Of a DNA stretch of 9,540 nucleotides, positions 1 through 5,800 are shown piece after piece; positions within the stretch are counted from its first letter, which is position 1; every line of letters begins with the position of its first letter. The position numbers and the translations under genes are program-made. Source of the stretch: JBARCX01 sp049794535 (GTDB lineage Bacteria; Pseudomonadota; Gammaproteobacteria; Xanthomonadales; Rhodanobacteraceae); NCBI GenBank assembly GCA_049794535.1, contig JBARCX010000394.1, positions 1 through 9,540 on the forward strand, given 5' to 3'. Below the pieces are notes generated by a model. It ran no database searches and was not told where the DNA came from. It worked only from the letters and a program-made list of their open reading frames with translations.

Positions 1-1338
1 CCCGATGATATTCTTAAAACCAAGCGACTTGCTCGACTCGCCATCGCCAAGAATTCTCATGCTGTCGAGCCATACGATATCAAATGGCATATTGACACCC
101 TGCACTAACGTACTAGTCGCAAAACAAATCCTCGCAAACCGCTCACGAACGAAATCCTCGACTAGAAAGCGAACTTCCAAGGGAACGGAACCATGATGAA
201 TCACAACTCCCTTCCGCAACAGGTCTACCATCTTCGAGTTGTGACCGAGCTGATCGGCACCTACCAAATGTTCAATAGCCTCAATGATCTCAATGGCATT
301 TGGGTCCGTAATCTGATCAAACTGATCAATGTAGACCTTAAAATCCTCCAAGAATTTTCCGCTATATACAGAACCCTTTGTTACGTAAGCCAGAACCGAA
401 TGCCCACGACTGAAGGCAAAGGAATCAAAATTACCATCATATTTTACGCAATTTTTAAGGTGATATCCGTCACTTTCGAAAGGCGAAAAATAATAATCTC
501 CGCCATTTGAATGGCGAAAGACGTAAAGCTTGCCAACTGCCCCATACGGATATGTCCGCGAATAAGACCTCTCGTCCGGAAGACCGTGCTTAGTTAATTG
601 CGCACCAGGATTATTAACGAATGGATGAGCAAAGATAATTTTTGCGTCAGGGAAGAATTTACTAACCCTCCGAACTAAAGCATCAAAAATAATTCCCCTA
701 TCCTGCTCCTCCGAAATCTGAGCCTCGTCAAAGAAAAATAGGCGAACACTTAGCTCACCGCGCATCTCAAATAAATCGCGTGCACGCTCAGGAGTAAGAA
801 CGAATATGTGCCGCAGTTCTCGACTGGTAAATACCTGATCGACAAAAGGCATAATCATTACACCCTTGTCACCCTCAAACATCGAGCGCATAACACTGAG
901 ATATTCTGCAATGAGTGCTCGCGATGGAACGACGATGACTGCATCACCGTCATCATTCGCAATAAAGTCACGAATCGAATAGGACTTTCCTGCGCTTGTA
1001 GGTGCCGAGATCGAAACAAACTGATTCTCTTGCAGTGCTCGACGCACGCTGGCCTGTACCGGCGTTAGCGAGCTGCCGTTTTCCGCCAAGTGAGCCTTGC
1101 CCATTTGCGAAATCAAGAATGCGTAAAGGCTGCTGGGCGACTCAACCTTGTAGAACAAACCCATTGATGAAACCACCTTTTCTTCAACCGCCGCGAATGC
1201 GTCAGGATGAAATTTTTTATACATGCTTAAGGTTTCAAGTATAGCTTGCGAGTCAGGCCCATGCTTATGAAGTACCTCAAGTAATTCGACGAGGCTACTA
1301 GACGGCTTATTATCAGCAACTACATACTTAAGCGTCAT
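1..1338 (-). CDS. hamB: SF2 DEAD/DEAH-type helicase, Hachiman HamB-like (partial, runs off left edge)
   Basis: This is an open minus-strand frame of 446 codons from ATG at 1338 to the window edge with no stop, so the C-terminus is missing. Visible helicase motifs in order are a Q-motif-like LTPVQ (91-95), Walker A APTSAGKS (112-119), motif Ia PSRAL (138-142), motif Ib TPER (182-185), motif II DEAQ (204-207), a motif III-like FAHPF (236-240), and motif V region HHGSVP (381-386) with FATSTLVQGVNMP (406-418). This is the Ski2-like SF2 pattern. The start overlaps the stop of the upstream nuclease gene by 11 nt and has no strong Shine-Dalgarno sequence, suggesting translational coupling. In Hachiman, HamB is an ATP-driven helicase that forms a DNA-surveillance complex with HamA; that role is inferred here from gene order and motifs. 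Codons are AT-rich compared with icmF, consistent with acquisition. Another nuclease-helicase defence family is the alternative. Confidence 0.75.
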   Translation of the reverse strand, partial: MTLKYVVADNKPSSSLVELLEVLHKHGPDSQAILETLSMYKKFHPDAFAAVEEKVVSSMGLFYKVESPSSLYAFLISQMGKAHLAENGSSLTPVQASVRRALQENQFVSISAPTSAGKSYSIRDFIANDDGDAVIVVPSRALIAEYLSVMRSMFEGDKGVMIMPFVDQVFTSRELRHIFVLTPERARDLFEMRGELSVRLFFFDEAQISEEQDRGIIFDALVRRVSKFFPDAKIIFAHPFVNNPGAQLTKHGLPDERSYSRTYPYGAVGKLYVFRHSNGGDYYFSPFESDGYHLKNCVKYDGNFDSFAFSRGHSVLAYVTKGSVYSGKFLEDFKVYIDQFDQITDPNAIEIIEAIEHLVGADQLGHNSKMVDLLRKGVVIHHGSVPLEVRFLVEDFVRERFARICFATSTLVQGVNMPFDIVWLDSMRILGDGESSKSLGFKNIIG

Positions 1339-2059
1339 AACTCACACCCACAATAAAAATCTGACTAATCTTGTGCTTTTTAGCTAGCTTGCCAGCCGAA
1401 TTGATCGCGTTCCTTATTACTAGCTCATGATTGACAGCATTCAACGAAAATGCAGCAATGACACCAAATTCTTCGTTATCGAGCTTACCTATAGCAGATG
1501 CCGGAACGATATTTACCAGATGCGTTCGATCGCGATAGTGTTTTTCTGCAGCAAGAAAGTCCGATATCTGGTTTAACGCAGAACCGTGCGGGTTCGCCGC
1601 CGAGGAGTATTTAGCCTCACCGAAGTTCACCAACCCTCCAGGACAGAGCGTATGGAAGTCAAAGCCTTCGTTCTGTTTAACCTGAGGCTTCCAAAGCTCA
1701 GCCAATGGAACCTCGTTATGGCTAAAGAGCATATTTAGTGCCCTAGCAGAACCCATGGAAACCATAAGCTCCCCGAAGTCCTCAGAGACTAACGATGGAG
1801 ATGCAGCCGCTTTGAATATCGCGACAAGCAGTTCGGCAGTTTCAGCAACCGTTATCTCGTACGCTCTTCGCGCCCCCTTGTCGAGACTGGACATCCATGA
1901 GGTATCGACAACAGTCCGCGTGAGCTCATTCGCCAGCTTCGCCACGTCTGAAACAGAAACCCGACAAGCTCGAATGCTTCCGTTTGCTAATGACGGTAAA
2001 TCGAAGTGGTGACACCCCCATGCAGTATCACATACACCACCAGTATTTGCAGACGTCAT
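1328..2059 (-). CDS. hamA: PD-(D/E)xK nuclease-like protein, DUF1837/HamA-like (Hachiman)
   Basis: A 243-aa soluble protein without signal peptide or membrane segment. The C-terminal half holds a PD-(D/E)xK-like core: K128, then GFDFH with D134 (132-136), then FGEAK with E148 and K150 (146-150). An upstream acidic helix contains E93, D94 and E97. The D...ExK layout with a GxD-x-H lead-in resembles the DUF1837 domain of HamA, the nuclease effector of Hachiman. The length is at the short end of what I expect for HamA. The ATG at 2059 is chosen because an in-frame TGA lies seven codons upstream and AGGGAG sits 6 nt before it (2066-2071). It ends inside the start of the helicase gene (11-nt overlap), so the two are one operon. 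Family assignment is by motif and context only; an unrelated restriction-type nuclease paired with a helicase cannot be excluded. Confidence 0.7.
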   Translation of the reverse strand: MTSANTGGVCDTAWGCHHFDLPSLANGSIRACRVSVSDVAKLANELTRTVVDTSWMSSLDKGARRAYEITVAETAELLVAIFKAAASPSLVSEDFGELMVSMGSARALNMLFSHNEVPLAELWKPQVKQNEGFDFHTLCPGGLVNFGEAKYSSAANPHGSALNQISDFLAAEKHYRDRTHLVNIVPASAIGKLDNEEFGVIAAFSLNAVNHELVIRNAINSAGKLAKKHKISQIFIVGVSYDA

Positions 2060-2128
2060 TCCTTGCTCCCTGTCATCTCAGCAACCAGTCATCACGAGTC
2101 CTGAACGACATCGAAGTCGTTTGGCTTC

Positions 2129-2144
2129 GCTTGTCCAAACAAGC
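2129..2144. repeat. Small hairpin in the presumed leader of hamA
   Basis: GCTTGT (2129-2134) and ACAAGC (2139-2144) are perfect inverted copies around a 4-nt CCAA loop, about 70 nt upstream of the hamA start. There is no T-tract, so it is not a typical terminator. It could be a leader structure or chance. Confidence 0.3.
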
Positions 2145-2162
2145 TGCCTCTAAGCGCACACC

Positions 2163-2172
2163 TCACCGGTGA
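2163..2172. promoter_or_regulatory. Perfect 10-bp palindrome TCACCGGTGA upstream of hamA
   Basis: TCACCGGTGA is its own reverse complement and lies about 105 nt upstream of the hamA start codon, between the start and the candidate promoter at 2299-2327. Dyads of this size can be operators for dimeric regulators. A single 10-bp palindrome may also be chance, and no regulator is encoded beside it. Confidence 0.2.
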
Positions 2173-2298
2173 CGCTCAAACTCGAGATTCCGATTCACGC
2201 GCCAACACTCCCTATGCACACTCGCTATCCAGTAATTTTTTAACGCCATGCTTGCATACTCAAGAAAATAAGCGACCTAGCTAGCCTGGCTCTTTCTG

Positions 2299-2327
2299 AT
2301 TACTCAAGGATCTACACATTCTGTCAA
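2299..2327 (-). promoter_or_regulatory. Candidate sigma70 promoter for the hamAB-like operon
   Basis: On the minus strand a perfect -35 box TTGACA (2327-2322) is followed after 17 nt by AGTAAT (2304-2299), which matches four of six bases of the -10 consensus. It points toward hamA but lies about 240 nt upstream, overlapping the end of the mutase pseudogene. This would imply a long leader, so another promoter nearer the gene is possible. Confidence 0.3.
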
Positions 2328-2439
2328 GCCTTTCTACCCACGTTATAAACGTCTTCGCTATCTGCCCCAACAAGTTCCACTTCGTCGTATCCATTAACTC
2401 CTCAAACACATTCTTCCGGCCCCACGTAGTGTCCTGCTA
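2324..2439 (-). pseudogene. Decayed 3'-end fragment of a methylmalonyl/isobutyryl-CoA mutase gene
   Basis: Read on the minus strand, 2418-2359 encodes RKNVFEELMDTTKWNLLGQI. This matches the IcmF C-terminal region RKNVFEQLMEAVKYNSLGQI (5977-5918) at 14 of 20 residues and 47 of 60 bases. After GQI one base is missing. In the shifted frame the match continues as SEDVYNVG against SHALYDVG, then ends at TGA 2326-2324. Upstream, similarity fades near 2439, where an in-frame TAG faces a Leu codon of icmF. Only the last 40 or so codons remain, with a frameshift and stops, so it cannot be functional. It has the same orientation as icmF. It could be a relic of a second mutase gene, or the displaced 3' end left by an insertion or recombination at icmF. 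Confidence 0.75.
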
Positions 2440-2531
2440 GAACTTAAGGTCACTGCGCTTGGCCGTAGCGCGCCACCTTACCGATTCACAAAAGGAGACA
2501 GTTTGTGCTTCCCGCCTCCGTCCCTTTCCAT

Positions 2532-3491
2532 CTAACGGAACTCTTCCGACTTAAACGAATAAAATTGCCTAGTCCACCACGATGCGATACCCATGTCGTA
2601 GCCGTAGACCAGCCCCACCCTCACCGCATCCTCATCGGCAAGATGCGGATCACCTTTAGCCATCAATTGGGCCATGCCACGCGCGTAATCAGCATCGTCA
2701 GTCATGGGCTTATCGACCCGCAGTTGAGCTGAGAGATAATGCGTGGCGGCCTGCCCGTTCACGGACTGCCAGCCGCTTTGAACTTGCGCATTCACTACAT
2801 GCGGCTGGACTGAGAGCGTCTGGTACAGCGGCGTCAGCCCTGCGAAGAGCTGCAAATGGGATAGCTGCCTGCCGACGAACGGCGCGGCTATGGCAAGTAC
2901 TACCAGCAGACTCACCGCAACCCAATGACCGCCCCAAAGCACTGGAAAACTAGCCACCCCCTCATCAGGCTGTACGCGCACAACGTAAGAGCCCACCACC
3001 AGGTCGTGTAGCGATTGCCGCGTGCGGCGGTTGAATATGTAGAGATAGATGATGGATAGACCGGCGCCAAATACGATCAAGGACACCAGCACGACGTAGG
3101 TGAGCGACATCGATAGGTCCGGCGAGACCGGCAAACCGTTGACGAAATAAGGAATGCCAAGCACGGCGTAGCGCAGTAGCGAACGCGGTAGCGATAGGCA
3201 CTGACTTTGCGCATCGACTACACGGATACCGAACCATCGCTTGGCGAGCGTTTGCCCATTGCCAATCCGACTGTTGCAGATACCGAAATACGCTAGCGCA
3301 ATGGCAAAGCCAATGAGCCGCGCATAGGAGCCCATGTGGGCGAGCGGATCGAACAAGATGCTGCCGATGACCAGGCCGACGATCCCGAGCATGAAGCAAT
3401 CGACTACGAAGGCGTTAAGCCGGCGCCAGAATCCCGCGATATCCAACATTGGCAGCGCGTTGGGTTGCCTTTCCCCGTGCAGTGTGTCCAT
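2532..3491 (-). CDS. RDD family membrane protein with C-terminal soluble region
   Basis: A 319-aa inner-membrane protein. RDD-family hallmarks are present: GFWRRLNAFVVDC near the N-terminus (conserved Arg and Asp), then NGQTLAKRWFGIRVVD, then RRTRQSLHDLVVG before the end of the domain. Hydrophobic segments are DCFMLGIVGLVIGSILF, LIGFAIALAYFGI, the stretch around YVVLVSLIVFGAGLSIIYLY, and WVAVSLLVVLAIAAPFVG. The roughly 110 residues after the last segment are polar and probably face the periplasm. I chose ATG 3491, preceded by a G-rich Shine-Dalgarno-like GGGGGG. The frame can be extended to a GTG at 3569, but those extra residues do not resemble the family. A start at 3449 just before the domain is also possible. 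The function of RDD proteins is mostly unknown, with some linked to transport. It is transcribed divergently from the exbD-like gene. Confidence 0.85.
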   Translation of the reverse strand: MDTLHGERQPNALPMLDIAGFWRRLNAFVVDCFMLGIVGLVIGSILFDPLAHMGSYARLIGFAIALAYFGICNSRIGNGQTLAKRWFGIRVVDAQSQCLSLPRSLLRYAVLGIPYFVNGLPVSPDLSMSLTYVVLVSLIVFGAGLSIIYLYIFNRRTRQSLHDLVVGSYVVRVQPDEGVASFPVLWGGHWVAVSLLVVLAIAAPFVGRQLSHLQLFAGLTPLYQTLSVQPHVVNAQVQSGWQSVNGQAATHYLSAQLRVDKPMTDDADYARGMAQLMAKGDPHLADEDAVRVGLVYGYDMGIASWWTRQFYSFKSEEFR

Positions 3492-3662
3492 ACATCCCCC
3501 CGGATTTGCCAGACATCTTGCCGTAAGTTCGTGGCGCTTGCGAGTAGTCAGTGGCAACCCGTTGCGCACCGGGCTCAGGCAGGACTACGCTGGCCTTGCC
3601 GCAGCGTCCCCACGCCCGGCAATCCACATCGACATCATCACGCTCGCGCAGGAGGAAGAATC
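3492..3662. promoter_or_regulatory. Divergent intergenic region between RDD gene and exbD
   Basis: This 171-bp gap separates two gene starts that point away from each other, so it must carry promoters for both unless exbD is read through from elsewhere. I could not pick out convincing -35/-10 pairs. The only clear signal is the exbD ribosome binding site AGGAGG at 3650-3655, 7 nt before the ATG. Confidence 0.4.
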
Positions 3663-4061
3663 ATGGCTTTCTCTACACGTGTTTCCAGTGCTGCCATATC
3701 GCAAATCAACGTTACCCCGCTCGTCGATGTACTGCTGGTGCTGCTGATCATCTTTATGATCACGGCGCCGGTGATCACGCATAAGGTAAAGATCGATCTG
3801 CCGCAGACCAATGTGGATGTAGCGCCGCCACTAATCGAACCGATCCGGCTGACGATTCAAGCCAATGGCTCGATGTCCTGGAACGACACGCCTGTGGATG
3901 AAGCGACCGTCAACGCGCAACTGACCCTTGCCGGACTGCAAACGGCGCAGCCTGCGCTTTATATCAACGCAGATGATGCGGCGCCCTACGAAACGGTGGC
4001 GCGTGTACTCGCGAGTGCAAAGGCAAAGGGCCTGGCCAAGATCGACTTTGTAGAAGAGTAG
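3663..4061 (+). CDS. exbD: ExbD/TolR family biopolymer transport protein
   Basis: A 132-aa protein with ExbD/TolR topology: a short cytoplasmic N-terminus, one membrane segment (about 20-41), and a periplasmic domain to the end. The signature INVTPLVDVLLVLLIIFMIT (15-34) includes D22, matching the conserved membrane aspartate that carries protons through ExbB-ExbD or TolQ-TolR motors. The downstream KVKIDLPQ is also typical. The start is fixed by a perfect AGGAGG (3650-3655) with 7-nt spacing; the open frame extending further left is out of register with any known family. These proteins use the proton gradient to energise TonB-dependent import or envelope work. It is the only plus-strand gene here and no exbB/tolQ or tonB adjoins it, so its partner must be elsewhere. 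Confidence 0.9.
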   Translation: MAFSTRVSSAAISQINVTPLVDVLLVLLIIFMITAPVITHKVKIDLPQTNVDVAPPLIEPIRLTIQANGSMSWNDTPVDEATVNAQLTLAGLQTAQPALYINADDAAPYETVARVLASAKAKGLAKIDFVEE

Positions 4062-4082
4062 TGATCGCGTCACTCATGCTAC

Positions 4083-4111
4083 CGATGCCGCCGCACTTGT
4101 GGACGGCATCG
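4083..4111. terminator. Hairpin downstream of exbD
   Basis: CGATGCCG (4083-4090) pairs perfectly with CGGCATCG (4104-4111) around a 13-nt loop, starting 22 nt after the exbD stop. No U-run follows directly, so alone it would be a weak or structural element. It may act with the stronger hairpin at 4130-4162. Confidence 0.4.
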
Positions 4112-4129
4112 AGCATCTAAAGCTCAAGG

Positions 4130-4163
4130 AATCAGGCTGTGCGAGCAGCGCGCAGCCTGATTT
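4130..4163. terminator. Probable bidirectional terminator between convergent exbD and thpR
   Basis: AATCAGGCTGTGCG (4130-4143) pairs with CGCGCAGCCTGATT (4149-4162) over 14 bp, with one G-T wobble and a 5-nt loop AGCAG. It is placed between two converging genes. The plus strand continues with a short TTT and the minus strand with an interrupted T-rich stretch. The stem is strong and the tracts are modest, so it could serve either direction. Confidence 0.65.
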
Positions 4164-4184
4164 CCCATTCCAAACGTGTGGAAT

Positions 4185-4775
4185 TCAGAGCAGCGACTGC
4201 TCTAACCACTTATCCGCCAGACGAATATGCCGAGTCTTCCCCAGCAGGCTATGGATCAGCACAACCTCGCTCACAGGCCATGACACCGGCGTGATCTTCT
4301 CAAAATGCATGCTGGCTTTGTCGTAGGCCACGGTCATATGCGGCTCGAACGAAGATCGGGTCCACTGCCCCAGGGCCGAGCCACGCAGATGCATGGCTAA
4401 TTGCTTATGCAGCGCATGGAGGGCTTCGTTGCCTTCGCTCGCCGTGAGAACGAGCGGGCTTTTGGGTTGGCGATTACTGAAGCTGCCGATTTGATCGAAG
4501 CGGATGGTGAAGGGTTGCGCAGCGAGATGGAATAGCGCCGCTGTTGCGTTTGCTACCAGACCCGGCGGTAATCCGACGTAGTCGCCGAGATGAAACACGG
4601 TGACATGCAGGCGGTCGGCGTCGACGGCATTTCCGCCCAGGTGGTGGGTGGCGAGATGATGGGTGGCGAGCGTTGCCAGTTGGGTGGCGTGCTGCGGATC
4701 GGGAAAGATGGCGAGAAAGAGGCGATCGGTGGGTAGATCCGACTCGAAGCCGGGCAATGATCCCTGATTGGACAT
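4185..4775 (-). CDS. thpR: RNA 2',3'-cyclic phosphodiesterase (2H phosphoesterase, LigT/ThpR family)
   Basis: A 196-aa cytosolic protein of the 2H superfamily. The two catalytic HxT motifs are visible: HVT (57-59, in LHVTVFHLG) and HMT (146-148, in PHMTVAY), about 89 residues apart as expected. The N-terminal RLFLAIFPD (18-26) is the usual first strand. Family members hydrolyse 2',3'-cyclic phosphates on RNA to 2'-phosphates and were first named for 2'-5' RNA ligase activity in vitro. The length fits the family. The ATG at 4775 has only a weak GGAA in front; another ATG at 4780 is out of frame. Residues 36-45 are a tandem LATHH-LATHH duplication encoded by two 15-nt copies, listed separately. 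It converges on exbD and ends 22 nt from the hairpin at 4130-4162. No functional link to its neighbours is evident. Confidence 0.9.
   Translation of the reverse strand: MSNQGSLPGFESDLPTDRLFLAIFPDPQHATQLATLATHHLATHHLGGNAVDADRLHVTVFHLGDYVGLPPGLVANATAALFHLAAQPFTIRFDQIGSFSNRQPKSPLVLTASEGNEALHALHKQLAMHLRGSALGQWTRSSFEPHMTVAYDKASMHFEKITPVSWPVSEVVLIHSLLGKTRHIRLADKWLEQSLL
4641..4670 (-). repeat. 15-bp tandem duplication inside thpR
   Basis: On the minus strand CTCGCCACCCATCAT (4670-4656) is followed at once by CTCGCCACCCACCAC (4655-4641), identical at 13 of 15 positions; both differences are silent His-codon changes. It encodes LATHH twice (residues 36-45), between the first strand and the first HxT motif. 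Confidence 0.85.
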
Positions 4776-4893
4776 GACATCGTTCCGTGGTTTTGCTTCG
4801 ATAGCTCAGGAGCGGCAAAGCGGGAGAATGGCTGTATTGGTTTCAACGAATCATGCGGCTAACGCGCCGTTGTGATCGCTAGTGTGGTTGTAT

Positions 4894-5190
4894 TTACGCT
4901 GCGATCCGGTCGATCTTCTCGACGGCTTTGCCTAGCGCTCGGTGCGCCTCTTCCAGATCGAAATCCGCCTGCAAGCCCAACCAGAAGCGTTCGCTGGTAC
5001 CCAGGGCTGCCGCGAGACGCACGGCCGTATCCGCCGTAACACCCCGCTTGCCGAGCACGATCTCGTTGATGCGCCTCGGCGGCACACCGGCGGCTCGCGC
5101 CAGCGCGTTCTGGCGAATACCAAGAGGCCGAAGAAAGTCCTCGATCAATACATGGCCGGGATGTGGGTTCGGTAAAGGGTTCTGGCTCAT
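4894..5190 (-). CDS. higA: HigA-family XRE helix-turn-helix antidote/regulator
   Basis: A 98-aa protein with a HigA/VapI-type architecture: the N-terminal NPHPGHVLIEDFLRPLG (8-24) is the family lead-in. The HTH runs over QNALARAAGVPPRRINEIV, followed by GKRGVTADTAVRLAAALGTS and FWLGLQADFDLE, all typical of HigA antitoxins. Such proteins bind DNA as dimers, repress their own operon and neutralise a HigB RNase toxin. ATG 5190 is chosen because GGAGAG lies 6 nt upstream and the family consensus begins here. The frame can be extended to an ATG at 5250, but that part overlaps the upstream gene and shows no family similarity. It follows DUF2442 by 19 nt in the same direction. No HigB (RelE-fold) toxin lies beside it, so it is either a lone regulator or part of a TA-like cassette with DUF2442/DUF4160. 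Confidence 0.85.
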   Translation of the reverse strand: MSQNPLPNPHPGHVLIEDFLRPLGIRQNALARAAGVPPRRINEIVLGKRGVTADTAVRLAAALGTSERFWLGLQADFDLEEAHRALGKAVEKIDRIAA

Positions 5191-5209
5191 AGCAACTCTC
5201 CGTATTTGC

Positions 5210-5479
5210 TCAAGCCGCTTCAGCACCATGTTGTAGACCACCAGCTTCACGCAGTCTCTGATGCAGCGATTCTGCGCTCAAGTCGAATCCATTAGGCCAC
5301 GCAAGCGCGCCCAGCTCGATGAAGTAACGCGAGAAGAACTGCGGATCGCGAAGCGGAGTCGTCATTTCAGTAGCCGACTCGATGAAGTGTGTGAAGTCGT
5401 AGACACCCGCCGTATCGTCCGAGAAGCGCAGGAGCAGACGGTAACCGCCTTTTGATTCAACCGCTTTCAGCTTAATCAT
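5210..5479 (-). CDS. DUF2442 domain-containing protein
   Basis: An 89-aa protein recognisable as DUF2442 (NE0471 N-terminal-like fold). YRLLLRFSDDTAGVYDFTHFI (about 13-33) is the usual strand pattern, then PLRDPQFFSRYFIELGALAWPNGFDLSAESLH carries the family's WPNG-x-D-L motif (around 61-67). The molecular function is unknown. The N-terminal domain of NE0471 joins this fold to an XRE-type DNA-binding domain, which parallels the neighbouring HigA-like gene here. The ATG at 5479 overlaps by 8 nt the natural end (TAA 5474-5472) that the DUF4160 frame would have without its premature stop, as expected for coupled genes. The gap to higA is 19 nt. It is probably the middle gene of one transcript. 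A role as toxin or antitoxin partner is inference. Confidence 0.85.
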   Translation of the reverse strand: MIKLKAVESKGGYRLLLRFSDDTAGVYDFTHFIESATEMTTPLRDPQFFSRYFIELGALAWPNGFDLSAESLHQRLREAGGLQHGAEAA

Positions 5480-5537
5480 TGTCGGCTCCCGAAATACGAC
5501 TCAGCGGCTGCAGGGCTTGCGCCTTGGCCCAATTCTG
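5472..5537 (-). pseudogene. Orphaned C-terminal codons of the DUF4160 gene after the nonsense codon
   Basis: Beyond the TAG at 5540-5538 the same frame stays open for 21 codons, QNWAKAQALQPLSRISGADN then D, and ends at TAA 5474-5472. The NW and the PL-x-x-I pattern are what intact DUF4160 proteins have after their HRxEL segment. The frame ends by overlapping the DUF2442 start by 8 nt. The complete gene would have encoded 88 residues. A single base change (for example from CAG, GAG, AAG or TTG) explains the stop. Confidence 0.75.
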
Positions 5538-5738
5538 CTACAGCTCGACGCGGTGGTCGAGGCACCACTGTCGCACCAGAGCCAGCGCCCGCGATGGCAG
5601 CTCGCCTTGTACTACTCCGCCATCAGAGATGGCGATGAGTGCCTCATGGCCCTGGTACTCCACGTGGATGTGCGGCGGGACATGGTCGGCGAAATACATG
5701 CGGATGTAGATGCCAAAGAAACTGGAGATGATGGGCAT
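5538..5738 (-). CDS. DUF4160 domain protein, shortened by a premature stop
   Basis: A 66-aa product with a clear DUF4160 signature: FFGIYIRMYFADHVPPHIHV (7-26, with the family's H-x-PPH-x-H cluster), then EALIAISDGGVVQGELPSRALALVRQW and a final HRVEL. In the family the domain goes on with a helix holding an NW dipeptide. Here TAG at 5540-5538 stops translation just before QNW. AAGGAA 6 nt before ATG 5738 supports the start. It is the first gene of the DUF4160-DUF2442-HigA cassette and follows icmF by 131 bp. DUF4160 and DUF2442 genes are often neighbours and have been suspected to form TA-like pairs; function is unproven. Whether the short form still works is unknown. Confidence 0.8.
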   Translation of the reverse strand: MPIISSFFGIYIRMYFADHVPPHIHVEYQGHEALIAISDGGVVQGELPSRALALVRQWCLDHRVEL

Positions 5739-5800
5739 GGTCGCGTTCCTTGCGAATGAAGGGCTGAGAGGTTTTGACTGGAAGCTCTTCGCGAGCTCCG

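Larger units (their letters stand above)
2060..2531. other. Gene-poor junction between the helicase/nuclease operon and the RDD gene
   Basis: These 472 bases hold no credible intact gene. They contain the mutase pseudogene fragment (about 2324-2439), a possible minus-strand promoter, a 10-bp palindrome and a small hairpin upstream of hamA, each listed separately. From 2440 to 2531 I see only an isolated Shine-Dalgarno-like AAGGAGA (2493-2499) before GTG at 2505. That start opens a 75-codon frame lying mostly antisense to the RDD gene, and I do not call it a gene. No tRNA or integrase is visible. Confidence 0.6.

Noticed and set aside
193..1244. Plus-strand frames at 193-510, 808-1068 and 1002-1244
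   Set aside because: They lie antisense to the continuous 446-codon helicase frame, which has ordered SF2 motifs.
2505..2732. A 75-codon plus-strand frame with GTG start and AAGGAGA upstream
   Set aside because: Most of it is antisense to the 3' end of the RDD gene and the translation resembles no family; the ribosome-binding-like sequence is probably chance or debris.
3336..3662. Possible N-terminal extension of ExbD by 109 codons
   Set aside because: The extension is antisense to the RDD gene start, lacks family similarity, and a perfect AGGAGG marks the ATG at 3663.
5191..5250. Longer HigA start at 5250
   Set aside because: The extra 20 residues overlap the DUF2442 gene and lie before the family consensus; the ATG at 5190 has its own GGAGAG.
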